Assembly: GCF_018618415.1 (NCBI RefSeq)
Contig: NZ_JACSMA010000004.1
Location: 1 to 64,000 of the forward strand
Direction of reading: 5' to 3'
Source of the DNA: Exiguobacterium sp. s146
GTDB lineage: Bacteria > Bacillota > Bacilli > Exiguobacteriales > Exiguobacteriaceae
Length of the DNA stretch: 64,000 bases
Part shown: piece by piece, positions 34,912 through 43,310 of the stretch
How the letters are laid out: every line of letters starts with the position of its first letter
Position numbering within the stretch: the stretch's first letter is position 1
The notes under the pieces: model-generated
Database searches by the model: none
Seen by the model: only the letters and a program-made list of their open reading frames with translations
Told to the model about the DNA's origin: nothing
Translations under genes and position numbers: made by a program

Positions 34912-36293
34912 AGCAATACACGATCCGGAAGCGGATTTGGATCACCATCTGGACCGCCAGCCTCTTCTCCGCGTTCGTGTTCATTATCATGACGTTTTAC
35001 TTGTACGACAAGTTTTATATTCAGACGCAAGAAGAACTGCTTATCAACCGCGGCGAGAAGCTCGTCACCATCTACAAGGCGGACGGCTTCTCTGACGCGT
35101 TTTCCGACAGCATGACGTACACGAACGAACTGACCGAGACGAAAGTATTTCTGTCGTCCGTCCGAGAAGACAGCCTCGGTTCGGGCAAGACGTTTTTACG
35201 GGAACAGGACCTCGCCAAGCTTCAGGACGGCTATGCGATTTCCGTCACCCGCAAACACCCGACCGAGGATGTCGACATCCTCATGTCCGCTTTCCCGCTC
35301 ATCCGGGACGGCGAGCTCGATAATGCCCTCATCCTGTATATGGAGCTGAGTAAAATCAGTGAGCCGTTCCAACCGATTCGGCTCATGATCACGTTCTTGC
35401 TCATTTTGATGATTGTGAACTTGCTCATCTTCGGCACCCAGATTATCGACACGATCATCCAACCGCTCATTCAAATGAAACGAGCGTCCCAAGTGTACGC
35501 CAAAGGGGATTTCTCCCACCGCATCCCGATTTATTACGATGACGAGATTGGCGAACTTGCCGAGACGCTGAACCGGATGGCCGAGTCACTCGGGCTCGTC
35601 GAAGAGCAACGTAAAGAGTTCTTGGCGAACGTCAGCCACGAGCTGCGGACACCGCTGTCGTACATTCGCGGTTATACAGAGATGCTCCAAGACCCGTCGC
35701 TCGATGAGAAAACAAAAAATCAATATTACGAGATTATCGAGAATGAGACCGAACGGTTACAACGGCTCGTCAACGATTTGCTCGACTTGGCCCAACTCGA
35801 GCGCGATTCCTATCCGATGACGAAAGAACCGGTCGTCTATTCGCAAGTGCTCGAAGACGTCCTCTATCGCTTCGAGCCAATTGCCCGGGCGAAAGGCGTC
35901 ACCATCGAGACGGACCTCGACTTCGACTTGATTATTCTCGGGGATCACGACCGACTCGAGCAAGTCGTCGGGAATTTGCTCGACAACGCGCTCCGCTATA
36001 CGGAAGCCGGCAAATCGATTCGCGTGAAGACGTATGCGACCGCGGACAACGCCGTCACCGAGATTCATGACGAAGGCCGGGGCATCCCGAAAGAGGACCT
36101 CGACCAGCTGACGAAACGATTCTATCGCGTCAACAAGTCGCGGACACGTGAAGACGGCGGGACCGGACTCGGGCTCGCCATCGCCAAACATATTATGGAG
36201 CGCCACGGCGGCTCGATGCACTTCGCCTCGGAAATCGGCAACGGGACGACCGTCACGCTCACGCTCCCGCTGCTACCGGACGAAGACATATAA
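34908..36293 (+). CDS. membrane sensor histidine kinase
   Basis: A 461-residue kinase with two membrane helices (about 11-33 and 157-180) flanking an extracellular sensor of about 120 residues. A HAMP linker (about 181-233), the phospho-acceptor H244 in NVSHELRTPLSYIRG and an ATPase domain with N-box LLDNALRY and G-boxes DEGRGIP and GTGLGLAI follow. It is the partner of the preceding regulator. The extracellular domain has no motif that points to a ligand. Confidence 0.94.
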   Translation: MKQYTIRKRIWITIWTASLFSAFVFIIMTFYLYDKFYIQTQEELLINRGEKLVTIYKADGFSDAFSDSMTYTNELTETKVFLSSVREDSLGSGKTFLREQDLAKLQDGYAISVTRKHPTEDVDILMSAFPLIRDGELDNALILYMELSKISEPFQPIRLMITFLLILMIVNLLIFGTQIIDTIIQPLIQMKRASQVYAKGDFSHRIPIYYDDEIGELAETLNRMAESLGLVEEQRKEFLANVSHELRTPLSYIRGYTEMLQDPSLDEKTKNQYYEIIENETERLQRLVNDLLDLAQLERDSYPMTKEPVVYSQVLEDVLYRFEPIARAKGVTIETDLDFDLIILGDHDRLEQVVGNLLDNALRYTEAGKSIRVKTYATADNAVTEIHDEGRGIPKEDLDQLTKRFYRVNKSRTREDGGTGLGLAIAKHIMERHGGSMHFASEIGNGTTVTLTLPLLPDEDI

Positions 36294-36324
36294 AAAAAGA
36301 CAGCCATCGCGGCTGTCTTTTTTT
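36292..36324. terminator. bidirectional terminator
   Basis: AAAAAAAGACAGCC / GGCTGTCTTTTTTT with a short loop, between the kinase gene and the convergent 95-codon gene. Confidence 0.9.
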
Positions 36325-36610
36325 ATATGTCCTTCCCTTTATAGGCGTCATCCGATTCGTTCATGAGACGCTCACGTTCGGCATGCGTCTGCGGATAGCC
36401 GTTCGCTTGCCACTCGGCCCGATAATTCGAATCGAGCTGCGTGAGACCCGCTTCCGCCTCATCTTTATCCGAATCGACACTTTCCATGCGATCCATCTTG
36501 CTCCATGTATCCTCATCGTGGTCTTGCGTCAAGAGCGCTGCCACTTTCGGTGCGACGAGCGCCGCCCCGGCCACACCGAGTACGATGCCCATTAATACTT
36601 TCTTATCCAT
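36323..36610 (-). CDS. small membrane-anchored hypothetical protein
   Basis: A 95-residue protein: one N-terminal glycine/alanine-rich membrane helix (about 5-27, MGIVLGVAGAALVAPKVAAL) and an acidic hydrophilic tail. It resembles the layout of YtxH-type stress proteins but I cannot confirm membership. AAGGAGGGG precedes the ATG. A sigma-B-like promoter lies upstream, back to back with that of the next gene. Confidence 0.7.
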   Translation of the reverse strand: MDKKVLMGIVLGVAGAALVAPKVAALLTQDHDEDTWSKMDRMESVDSDKDEAEAGLTQLDSNYRAEWQANGYPQTHAERERLMNESDDAYKGKDI

Positions 36611-36644
36611 CCGAATACCCCTCCTTAGTCACTATGTACCGATA

Positions 36645-36670
36645 ATTCCACTGTTCCGCAAAATCGAAAC
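36645..36670 (-). promoter_or_regulatory. sigma-B-like promoter of the 95-codon gene
   Basis: On the minus strand GTTTCG (36665-36670), 14 bases, TGGAAT (36645-36650). The sigma-B consensus is GTTTAA-N12-15-GGGWAT, so -35 and -10 match 4 and 5 of 6. Confidence 0.45.
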
Positions 36671-36684
36671 CCGTGTCCTAAAGC

Positions 36685-36710
36685 GTTTACACACTTTCAG
36701 AGAGTGGAAT
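36685..36710 (+). promoter_or_regulatory. sigma-B-like promoter of the 69-codon gene
   Basis: GTTTAC (36685-36690), 14 bases, TGGAAT (36705-36710); the same spacing and the same -10 as the divergent promoter at 36645-36670. Confidence 0.5.
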
Positions 36711-36739
36711 AACAATAATCACATAAGGAGGCGATGAGG

Positions 36740-36949
36740 ATGGAAAAATCACAGGATCCGTCAAAACGACCGTTCGATAACCCAGATGCCGTCGATACCG
36801 ACAAAGAGAGCATCTTCGACCAGGAAGGCATGGAGACCGTTGACCCGATTCCCGTAGAAGAATTGAACGAAAAAGTGAAAGATGAGAAACAGAAACGCCA
36901 CTCGAAGGACGATTCGGTCAGCGAGAAGAAATATGACGGCAACAAATAA
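36740..36949 (+). CDS. small acidic hydrophilic protein
   Basis: A 69-residue protein with almost no hydrophobic residues, rich in D, E and K (DKESIFDQEGMETVDPIPVE; KDEKQKRHSKDDSVSEKKYD). It is probably intrinsically disordered, in the style of small general-stress proteins. The start ATG 36740 is eight bases after AAGGAGG; an ATG six bases earlier is too close to that site. I do not recognise a family. Confidence 0.65.
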   Translation: MEKSQDPSKRPFDNPDAVDTDKESIFDQEGMETVDPIPVEELNEKVKDEKQKRHSKDDSVSEKKYDGNK

Positions 36950-36950
36950 A

Positions 36951-36977
36951 GATGCGGACGAGTGCGTCCGCACCTTT
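36951..36977. terminator. bidirectional terminator
   Basis: TGCGGACG / CGTCCGCA with loop AGTG and modest T runs on both sides, between convergent genes. Confidence 0.75.
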
Positions 36978-36980
36978 ATG

Positions 36981-37388
36981 TTACGTTAAATCTTTTGGCG
37001 AGAAGCCGTATGGTAGCATCTCTTCTTTTGTCATCACTTTCGTCTCTCCCGCCATGTTCGCGAGAATCAACGTAAAGTCGTCACTCGCAAACTCGGCGAT
37101 GACTTGACGGCAAGCGCCACATGGCGAGATCGGGCCGTCCGTGTCGCCGACGACGACGACCGTCTCAATCGCCTTACTGCCTTCCGACACCGCTTTGAAG
37201 ATCGCGGTCCGTTCCGCACACATCGACAACCCGTACGAGGCGTTCTCGACGTTGCATCCTAAAATCTCCTTGCCGGTCTCGTCAATGACGACGGCCCCGA
37301 CGTTGAACTTCGAATACGGTGTATAGGCACGCGATCGTGCATCAATCGCTTTATGGACAAGCTCGTTTACTTTTTCTTGTGGGATCAT
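36981..37388 (-). CDS. cdd: cytidine deaminase
   Basis: A 135-residue homotetrameric-type cytidine deaminase that converts cytidine and deoxycytidine to uridines in pyrimidine salvage. The zinc ligands are C57 (CAER), C90 and C93 (PCGAC), and E59 is the proton shuttle. The length is typical. CGGAGGA precedes the ATG. Confidence 0.96.
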   Translation of the reverse strand: MIPQEKVNELVHKAIDARSRAYTPYSKFNVGAVVIDETGKEILGCNVENASYGLSMCAERTAIFKAVSEGSKAIETVVVVGDTDGPISPCGACRQVIAEFASDDFTLILANMAGETKVMTKEEMLPYGFSPKDLT

Positions 37389-37483
37389 CTGATGTTCCTC
37401 CGCTTCTTAACGTTTATCAAAGAAGTCTGACATCTGAACTATAGCGTGAAATCGCTTCGGTTGCAAGCGTTTTCACAACCCCG

Positions 37484-38860
37484 TCAATACTTTTTCTTTT
37501 TCTTCTTCTCGAAGACGACGATTGACTCGACGTGAGCCGTCTGCGGGAACATATCGTATGGCTGGATATAGTTGATTTTATAGTCGGCTTTCATGAGCTG
37601 GTCCGCATCCCGTGCGAGCGTCTGCGGGTTACATGACACGTAGACGATGCGTTTCGCCTTCGATGAGATCATCGCGTTGAGAAGTTGATGATCGACACCT
37701 GTGCGCGGCGGATCGACGACGATGACGTCCGGAATCCATCCATCTTTCACCCAGCGCGGAATCCAATGCTCGGCCCGGCCTTCGACGTACATGGCATGGT
37801 TGAACCCGTTCTCGCGCATATGCGCGTTCGCATCTTCGACCGCTTCCGGGACGACTTCCATCCCGCGAATCTCTTTGGCGTGCGGCGCGAGCCATAGCCC
37901 GATCGAGCCGACACCGGCATACGCATCGATGACTCGTTCTTCACCCGTCAGTCCAGCCGCCTCGACGACTTCCCGATACATGACTTCCGTCTGGGCCGGG
38001 TTGAGTTGGAAGAAGGCCCGCGGTGACAAGTGGTAATGAACGTCATCAAGCTGTTCGTCCATCTTGTCTTGCCCGGCGATATGAACCGTACGGTAGCCAA
38101 AGATGACACCTGAACGGTTTGAGTTGATATTCAAGTGGAACGACACGACGTTCGGCAACGCCATGATTCGGTCACTCAATTCGTCCAAACGCGGGACATC
38201 TTCATTCCCGACGACGAGCACGACTTGGACGTCATCCGTCTTATAACCCGAGCGAACGATGACAGTACGGGCAAAGCCGACGTCACGGCGCGCATCGTAG
38301 ACCGGGATGTCGAGTTCGTTTAAAATACGGACGATGGCGTTGTTGATGTTCGTCGTGTCTCGCTGCTGTACCATGCAGTGCTCAATCGGCACGAGCTCGT
38401 TCGTGTTCGGCTTATAGAGGCCTGACACGATTTCACCGCGGCGCGTCGATAGCGGGAATTGCGATTTGTTACGGTAATACCAAGGATTGTCCATCCCTTT
38501 CGTACCACGGATATCCGACTTGTCGACGTTCAATTTCGTCTTTTGGCGGAACGCGTTGCGGACGATCTCTTCTTTATAGTCCATCTGCAAGCGCGGACTC
38601 ATATGTTGAATCTGGCAACCGCCACACTCGTCATAAATCGGACACGGCGGTTTGACCCGGTCCGGAGAATCGTTGTCGCGCTTGATGACACGTGCCTCGG
38701 CGTAGTTCCGCTCGACGCGCGTGATTTCGACTTTCGCCTTCTCTCCTGGCAATAAGTTCGGGATGAAGATGACCATGCGATCAATCGTCGCGATACCCTC
38801 TCCGTTAATGCCTAGCCGCTCGGCTTGGGCGCTTGTGTATTCTCCTACGATCAGTTTCAA
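37484..38860 (-). CDS. rlmD: 23S rRNA uracil-C5 methyltransferase (RlmD/RlmCD family)
   Basis: A 458-residue TrmA/RlmD-family enzyme that uses SAM to make m5U in 23S rRNA. A TRAM domain (about 1-58), iron-sulfur cysteines in CPIYDECGGCQIQH, the SAM site DAYAGVGSIGLWLAP, DPPRTGVD and the catalytic cysteine in YVSCNPQTLARD are all present. A lysine run ends the protein. The start is TTG 38860, with AAAGGA nine bases upstream, and overlaps the preceding small gene by 4 bases. In Bacillus the RlmCD enzyme makes two m5U residues. Confidence 0.92.
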   Translation of the reverse strand: MKLIVGEYTSAQAERLGINGEGIATIDRMVIFIPNLLPGEKAKVEITRVERNYAEARVIKRDNDSPDRVKPPCPIYDECGGCQIQHMSPRLQMDYKEEIVRNAFRQKTKLNVDKSDIRGTKGMDNPWYYRNKSQFPLSTRRGEIVSGLYKPNTNELVPIEHCMVQQRDTTNINNAIVRILNELDIPVYDARRDVGFARTVIVRSGYKTDDVQVVLVVGNEDVPRLDELSDRIMALPNVVSFHLNINSNRSGVIFGYRTVHIAGQDKMDEQLDDVHYHLSPRAFFQLNPAQTEVMYREVVEAAGLTGEERVIDAYAGVGSIGLWLAPHAKEIRGMEVVPEAVEDANAHMRENGFNHAMYVEGRAEHWIPRWVKDGWIPDVIVVDPPRTGVDHQLLNAMISSKAKRIVYVSCNPQTLARDADQLMKADYKINYIQPYDMFPQTAHVESIVVFEKKKKKKY

Positions 38861-39066
38861 TGTGTTTCATCCTTTCGAGATACTTGTTCTAAATCTTTGG
38901 CGTAACGTACGACTTTCGCACGTAAGGAATCAATATCAGCTAACAATCGATGCAAATCCTCTGGCGTCGTGAATTCGTCCAACGTATTGACTGATAAGCA
39001 CAGTAATTCCGTTCTCGATTTTAACACGTTCATTTTTCCTGCCGTATCTGTTCGTGATTTACCCAT
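38857..39066 (-). CDS. small helical protein (SE1561-like)
   Basis: A 69-residue basic protein predicted to be mostly helical (LLCLSVNTLDEFTTPEDLHR, SLRAKVVRYAKDLEQ). It resembles the SE1561 small-protein family of Bacillales by layout and helix pattern; I am not certain. AAAGGAG stands ten bases before the ATG. Its stop overlaps the rlmD start, so the two are coupled. Confidence 0.65.
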   Translation of the reverse strand: MGKSRTDTAGKMNVLKSRTELLCLSVNTLDEFTTPEDLHRLLADIDSLRAKVVRYAKDLEQVSRKDETH

Positions 39067-39151
39067 CTCGTGATCGCTCCTTTGGTTCGTGACAAAGAGT
39101 TGTTATTATAGCATACTATTTCGTGTGACTTGATGAAAAGGTGGAATTGAT

Positions 39152-40258
39152 ATGCAAAACATCTCGACAACGTTTGATCCATGGGAAGCCTACCTCGATC
39201 AAACCGAGTTCGGTCGCCTCGTCCTTTCGAACGTCGAAGTGACAACGACCAAGCTATGCAACATGCGCTGCGAACATTGCGCAGTCGGCTATATGCTCGA
39301 CCAGACGGAAGAGCCTGAAGTACCGCTCGACTTATTGATTTCGCGTTTGGACGAAATCGAGCATTTACGCGCGTTCTCAATCACGGGCGGCGAACCGATG
39401 CTATCGATGAAATCGGTGCGCAACTATGTCGTCCCACTGTTGCGTTACGCCAAAGAGCGCGGGGCAAGGACCCAAATCAACTCGAACTTGACGCTCCCGC
39501 TCTCTCGCTACCATCTTATTACCCCTTACCTCGACGTTTTGCACATTTCGCATAACTGGGGGACGGACGCCGACTTCTTAGAGGGCGGTTTCGCGATGAT
39601 GGATCGCAAACCGAGTGCCGAGGCACGGTTGAAGATGCTTCAGACGATGAAAGACAATGCCCGGGCCCTCACGGCCGAGGGTGTGATCGTATCGGCCGAG
39701 ACGATGCTCAACAAACGGACGATCCCGCACTTGAAAGAAATCCATGAAGAGATCGTCGCACTCGGCTGTCAGCGCCATGAAGTGCACCCAATGTACCCTG
39801 CCGATTTTGCAAGTGCGCTCGAGTCGGCATCACTCCCTGACACCCGCCAGGCGATTCACGACCTGCTCGACGTCCGGGACGAGAACGTGTGGATGCTGTT
39901 CGGGACGTTGCCGTTTTATGCGTGTTCCGACTTGCCGGAAGACCGCGCTCTATTGAAGCGGCTCCACGAGTCGAAGAATGTGACCGTGCGGAACGACCCG
40001 GATGGACGGTCGCGCCTCAACACGAACATTTTCGACGGCAAAATCATCGTTACCGACTTCGGCGATGAGCTCGGCACGCTCGGCACCGTTTATGATACCT
40101 CGTTCCAAGACGCGTATGAGACATGGACGAACAGCAGTTTGAACGCAACGCTATCCTGCCATTGTCCGGCCGTCAAATGCCTCGGTCCGAACGCGCTCGT
40201 CAAACAAGCGTACTACCCTGACGTGAACTTCCAAGAACGCGTGGCCGAACCGTTTTAA
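39152..40258 (+). CDS. yfkAB: radical SAM protein YfkAB
   Basis: A 368-residue radical SAM enzyme. The cluster motif is C36-x3-C40-x2-C43 (CNMRCEHC), ITGGEPML follows near 77, and the C-terminal CxCxxxxC motif (CHCPAVKC) characteristic of YfkAB is present near 345. In Bacillus subtilis the same protein neighbours yfkF, as here. The reaction is unknown. AAAAGGTGG precedes the start. Confidence 0.92.
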   Translation: MQNISTTFDPWEAYLDQTEFGRLVLSNVEVTTTKLCNMRCEHCAVGYMLDQTEEPEVPLDLLISRLDEIEHLRAFSITGGEPMLSMKSVRNYVVPLLRYAKERGARTQINSNLTLPLSRYHLITPYLDVLHISHNWGTDADFLEGGFAMMDRKPSAEARLKMLQTMKDNARALTAEGVIVSAETMLNKRTIPHLKEIHEEIVALGCQRHEVHPMYPADFASALESASLPDTRQAIHDLLDVRDENVWMLFGTLPFYACSDLPEDRALLKRLHESKNVTVRNDPDGRSRLNTNIFDGKIIVTDFGDELGTLGTVYDTSFQDAYETWTNSSLNATLSCHCPAVKCLGPNALVKQAYYPDVNFQERVAEPF

Positions 40259-40311
40259 TTGCTTCAAATCGGGAAATGTTCAGTAAATAAACTGAATCGA
40301 GGTGTTTGAAG

Positions 40312-40506
40312 ATGACTGCCATCTATGTATTTATGATCACCGTCATGGCCATCGTTATTTTCGGTGGTGTGCTCAGCATCTTATTGACAGCCGCATTCGT
40401 TTCAGACAAAGTAGACCGTGATGAAGTATTCAGTCAAGGCAGTTGGGACGATGAACTTTTACACTTGAACCATCGAACTCAACCGTTTGACGAATCAAAA
40501 AGCTGA
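40312..40506 (+). CDS. small single-helix membrane protein
   Basis: A 64-residue protein with one membrane helix (about 4-29; FMITVMAIVIFGGVLSILLT) and a short charged tail. It is of unknown function. The ATG 40312 is set by GAGGTG seven bases upstream; an in-frame TTG two codons earlier is less likely. The gene sits between yfkAB and yfkF. Confidence 0.7.
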   Translation: MTAIYVFMITVMAIVIFGGVLSILLTAAFVSDKVDRDEVFSQGSWDDELLHLNHRTQPFDESKS

Positions 40507-40526
40507 GACGCTTCTCAGCTTTTTAT
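40497..40526 (+). terminator. terminator of the small membrane gene
   Basis: AAAAGCTGAGA / TCTCAGCTTTT, an 11-bp stem with T5; the stop codon lies in the 5' arm. Confidence 0.87.
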
Positions 40527-40551
40527 TATGTCATGAATAATGAGGTGAACT

Positions 40552-41694
40552 ATGCAACGCTTTCGATTTTCGATTTTATTACTCGTCGTCTTTATCTCCG
40601 GCTTGATTCAAGGTGCGCTCATCCCGCTCTTGTCGACGCTCATCGAACGGGACGGCAACCCGGCCTGGTTGAACGGATTGAATGCGACGATGCTCTATCT
40701 CGGGGTCATCGTCTCCGCCCCGCTTCTCGAACGGTTCGTCCGTAAGTATGGGTTCCGACCGACGATCGTCCTCGGCATCGCCTTGACGGCACTCGCCACG
40801 TTCTTCCTGCCGCTCTGGCCGTCCCTGCTCATGTGGGCGCTCATGCGTTTCGTCATAGGCTTCGGTGACTCGGCGCTCCATTACGGCTCGCAAGTGTGGG
40901 TCACGTCCGCGAGCGACAAGCGGAGCCTGGGCCGGGCGATGGCGTATTATGGGATGGCGTTCAGTCTCGGCTTCGCGGTCGGTCCGCTCATCGCCCCGCT
41001 CGTCGATCTCCATTTTTGGTTGCCGTTCCTCGTCTTGATCGTTTTCTGTCTCGCCTCCTTGTTCTTGATTTTCAAGGTCGATAACGAATATCCCGAGGCC
41101 GAAAAAGTGAAGACCGACTCGAAAGGACGCATTCGTCTCGTCCTGATTGGTGGCGGCTATACGCTCTTGCCGGCCTTTACATACGGGTTCCTCGAGGCGA
41201 GCTTGAATGCCAATTTACCGATTTTCACGGTTCGGAACGACATCGGGCTCACGCAGACGAGCACGCTCATCACGACGTTCATTGTCGCCTCGATTATCGT
41301 GCAGTTACCACTCGGTCGGCTCGCCGACCACTTCGGGAAGAAGCGGATTCTCCAAATCGTGCTGACACTCGGCACGCTCGTCTTCGCCATCGCCAACCTT
41401 GCCGTCGACCATTACGTCTGGCTCCTCGTCTTGTTCGCACTCGCCGGTGCCGGGCTCGGCTCGACGTATTCGCTCGGACTGGCCCATATGACGGAAGTGT
41501 TACCGCGATCGCTATTGCCGACCGGCAACATGCTCTACAGCATCTCGTTCAGTGTCGGTTCGATTAGCGGACCGATGATCGGCGCGTTTTGGATCGCGTT
41601 GCCGAAAGAAGTGTATTTCTTGATGTATACGCTCATTCTCGGGATTTTGGCCGTCAGTTTGTTCACGGCGAAAGCCAAGCCGATTGACGTCTAA
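40552..41694 (+). CDS. yfkF: MFS transporter YfkF
   Basis: A 380-residue MFS protein with about 12 membrane helices. The signature loop LLERFVRKYGFRPTIVLG lies at about 59-76 and a second copy, LGRLADHFGKKRILQ, at about 256-270. Efflux of an unknown compound is presumed. The synteny yfkAB-yfkF is that of Bacillus. A ribosome-binding site GAGGTG is present. Confidence 0.88.
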   Translation: MQRFRFSILLLVVFISGLIQGALIPLLSTLIERDGNPAWLNGLNATMLYLGVIVSAPLLERFVRKYGFRPTIVLGIALTALATFFLPLWPSLLMWALMRFVIGFGDSALHYGSQVWVTSASDKRSLGRAMAYYGMAFSLGFAVGPLIAPLVDLHFWLPFLVLIVFCLASLFLIFKVDNEYPEAEKVKTDSKGRIRLVLIGGGYTLLPAFTYGFLEASLNANLPIFTVRNDIGLTQTSTLITTFIVASIIVQLPLGRLADHFGKKRILQIVLTLGTLVFAIANLAVDHYVWLLVLFALAGAGLGSTYSLGLAHMTEVLPRSLLPTGNMLYSISFSVGSISGPMIGAFWIALPKEVYFLMYTLILGILAVSLFTAKAKPIDV

Positions 41695-41696
41695 AT

Positions 41697-41731
41697 AAAA
41701 GGGAGGGTCTCCACGGAGACCTTCCCTTTTT
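41697..41731. terminator. bidirectional terminator
   Basis: GGGAGGGTCTCC / GGAGACCTTCCC (one G-T pair) with A4 and T5 flanks, between yfkF and the convergent 100-codon gene. Confidence 0.88.
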
Positions 41732-41735
41732 CACG

Positions 41736-42038
41736 TTATTCTTTCACCGGACCGAGCCTGACATCGTTGCGTTCGAACGCTCGCATGAACACCTCATCGA
41801 GCGCGAACGGTTCCGTCTCGAGCGAGGCCAACACGTCAGACTTGAGCGTGACTTCAATGACCCGGTCATTGATTTGCCATTTCGTCTGAATGTCTTCCCC
41901 TTGCCTCATGGCACGCGCATCCACTTGCTCATGATGTTCCTTCAACCCGCGACTCACGCACTTCATCACGTATTTGACGTACTCGTCTCGTGGTTGACGA
42001 GAGATGAGTATGTTTCGGACGATGGGATTTCTTGCCAC
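41736..42038 (-). CDS. hypothetical protein, 100 residues
   Basis: A charged soluble protein with an N-terminal helical part (DEYVKYVMKCVSRGLKEHHE) and a short beta part (KWQINDRVIEVTLKSDVL). I do not recognise a family and see no membrane segment or motif. The start is GTG with AAAGGAGGG eight bases upstream. It stands alone. Confidence 0.65.
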   Translation of the reverse strand: MARNPIVRNILISRQPRDEYVKYVMKCVSRGLKEHHEQVDARAMRQGEDIQTKWQINDRVIEVTLKSDVLASLETEPFALDEVFMRAFERNDVRLGPVKE

Positions 42039-42175
42039 GGTAGCACCCTCCTTTCTTTTCGATTCGCACGCAAGTCTTTACAACGAAGACCGATTTCAAC
42101 TGAAAGAATTCAGAATTTTTAATATATTTTGCCATGGGAACAAGATTCCGTCAACTGCGTCTCCGACTCGTTTCT

Positions 42176-43111
42176 TTAACGAGCCGGTTTATTCGCTCGA
42201 CCTTGAAAATATGTCGACAGATAGATGCCCGCGATGACGAACAATAACCCGACGAGGGCGTTCCATGGAATCGTCTCCCCGAGCAAGATGCTCGATAAGA
42301 CGACACCAAATAAGGGAACAAAGAACATATAGAGCGACACCCGGCTGACCGGATTATATTTCATGAGCGTATTCCATAATGTGAACCCGATCGCCGACAA
42401 GAGGGCGAGATACAACAAGAAGAAGAGGGTTGTCACGGTGTAAGGCAGGAACACATCTCCTGGTGCAAGCACGTAACCGACGACGAGCAAGCCGAGTGAG
42501 CCGATGACCATCGCCCAGGCCGTCATCGGTGCGACGTCATGCGAGCGCGAATAATCTTTGGCAATCAAATTTCCGAAAGCCCCTGACACCATCGCCATGA
42601 TGAGTAGGATCTCTCCGATTCCAAATCCGACTTCCGCACTTGCGGTCGGCCAGTTGGCGATGACAATTCCGGAGAACCCGAGTGTCAGGGCGATACCTTT
42701 CAACCGGTTCAAGCGATCATCTTTATAACGGAAATGAGCGAGAGCCATTTGAAAGAACGACGTCGACCCCGCGATAATCGAGCCTTGCACCCCTGTCGAG
42801 ATGGAAAGCCCGATATAAAAGAACAAGTATTGCAAAAATGTTAAAAATGCCCCTAAATGCGCATACGCCTTTAGCTTTTCGGCAGTTAAGCGAATCGGTC
42901 GTTTAAAGACGAGTCGACTGATGACGAGTAAGAGCAGACCGGCCAATAAAAAGCGTTCGCCGGCAAAGAACAGCTGTTGGCCGTATTCGTGTTCCTGAAT
43001 ATCGAGCGCTTCGTAGCTCAGTTTGATGAACGGAAAGGCGCTCCCCCATAAAAACGTGTTGAACAGGGCCAAGAACGTGACCGTCCAAGGGCGTTGAAAT
43101 ACATTCGGCAT
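42176..43111 (-). CDS. EamA/DMT-family transporter
   Basis: A 311-residue drug/metabolite transporter made of two EamA repeats of five helices each (about 12-145 and 157-300; WGSAFPFIKLSYEA opens the first). Amino acid, vitamin or drug export or uptake is possible. AAGGAG stands ten bases before the ATG. It is divergent from the metal ATPase, and the Fur/PerR-like box at 43177 lies in the shared gap. Confidence 0.87.
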   Translation of the reverse strand: MPNVFQRPWTVTFLALFNTFLWGSAFPFIKLSYEALDIQEHEYGQQLFFAGERFLLAGLLLLVISRLVFKRPIRLTAEKLKAYAHLGAFLTFLQYLFFYIGLSISTGVQGSIIAGSTSFFQMALAHFRYKDDRLNRLKGIALTLGFSGIVIANWPTASAEVGFGIGEILLIMAMVSGAFGNLIAKDYSRSHDVAPMTAWAMVIGSLGLLVVGYVLAPGDVFLPYTVTTLFFLLYLALLSAIGFTLWNTLMKYNPVSRVSLYMFFVPLFGVVLSSILLGETIPWNALVGLLFVIAGIYLSTYFQGRANKPAR

Positions 43112-43176
43112 GACACAAAAACTCCTTAATCTTTTAGTTTGTGAGTTATTCCATTTGGTGCTAAAATAGACTTACA

Positions 43177-43191
43177 TGATAATCATTATAA
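43177..43191. promoter_or_regulatory. candidate Fur/PerR box 1
   Basis: TGATAATCATTATAA is a 7-1-7 inverted repeat one base away from both the Fur consensus (TGATAATnATTATCA) and the PerR consensus (TTATAATnATTATAA). It lies 65 bases from the EamA start and 120 from the ATPase start. Confidence 0.65.
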
Positions 43192-43240
43192 ATAAGAGTT
43201 TCACACCAAATCAGGATTAAACCCTTTTATATCAACAATG

Positions 43241-43259
43241 GATAATGATAATCATCCTC
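43241..43259. promoter_or_regulatory. candidate Fur-family box 2
   Basis: GATAATGATAATCATCCTC matches the 19-bp Fur box GATAATGATAATCATTATC at its first 15 bases and most of the rest. It stands 52 bases before the ATPase start; a further ATCATTATCATTTAAATGAT lies just downstream. Confidence 0.6.
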
Positions 43260-43310
43260 AATCATTATCATTTAAATGATATATATTCTCAATTAGAAAG
43301 AGGTGCTCAC

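Noticed and set aside
42115-42200. Terminator after the EamA gene
   Set aside because: A CTCGTT/AACGAG hairpin can form but there is no T tract in the minus-strand direction.
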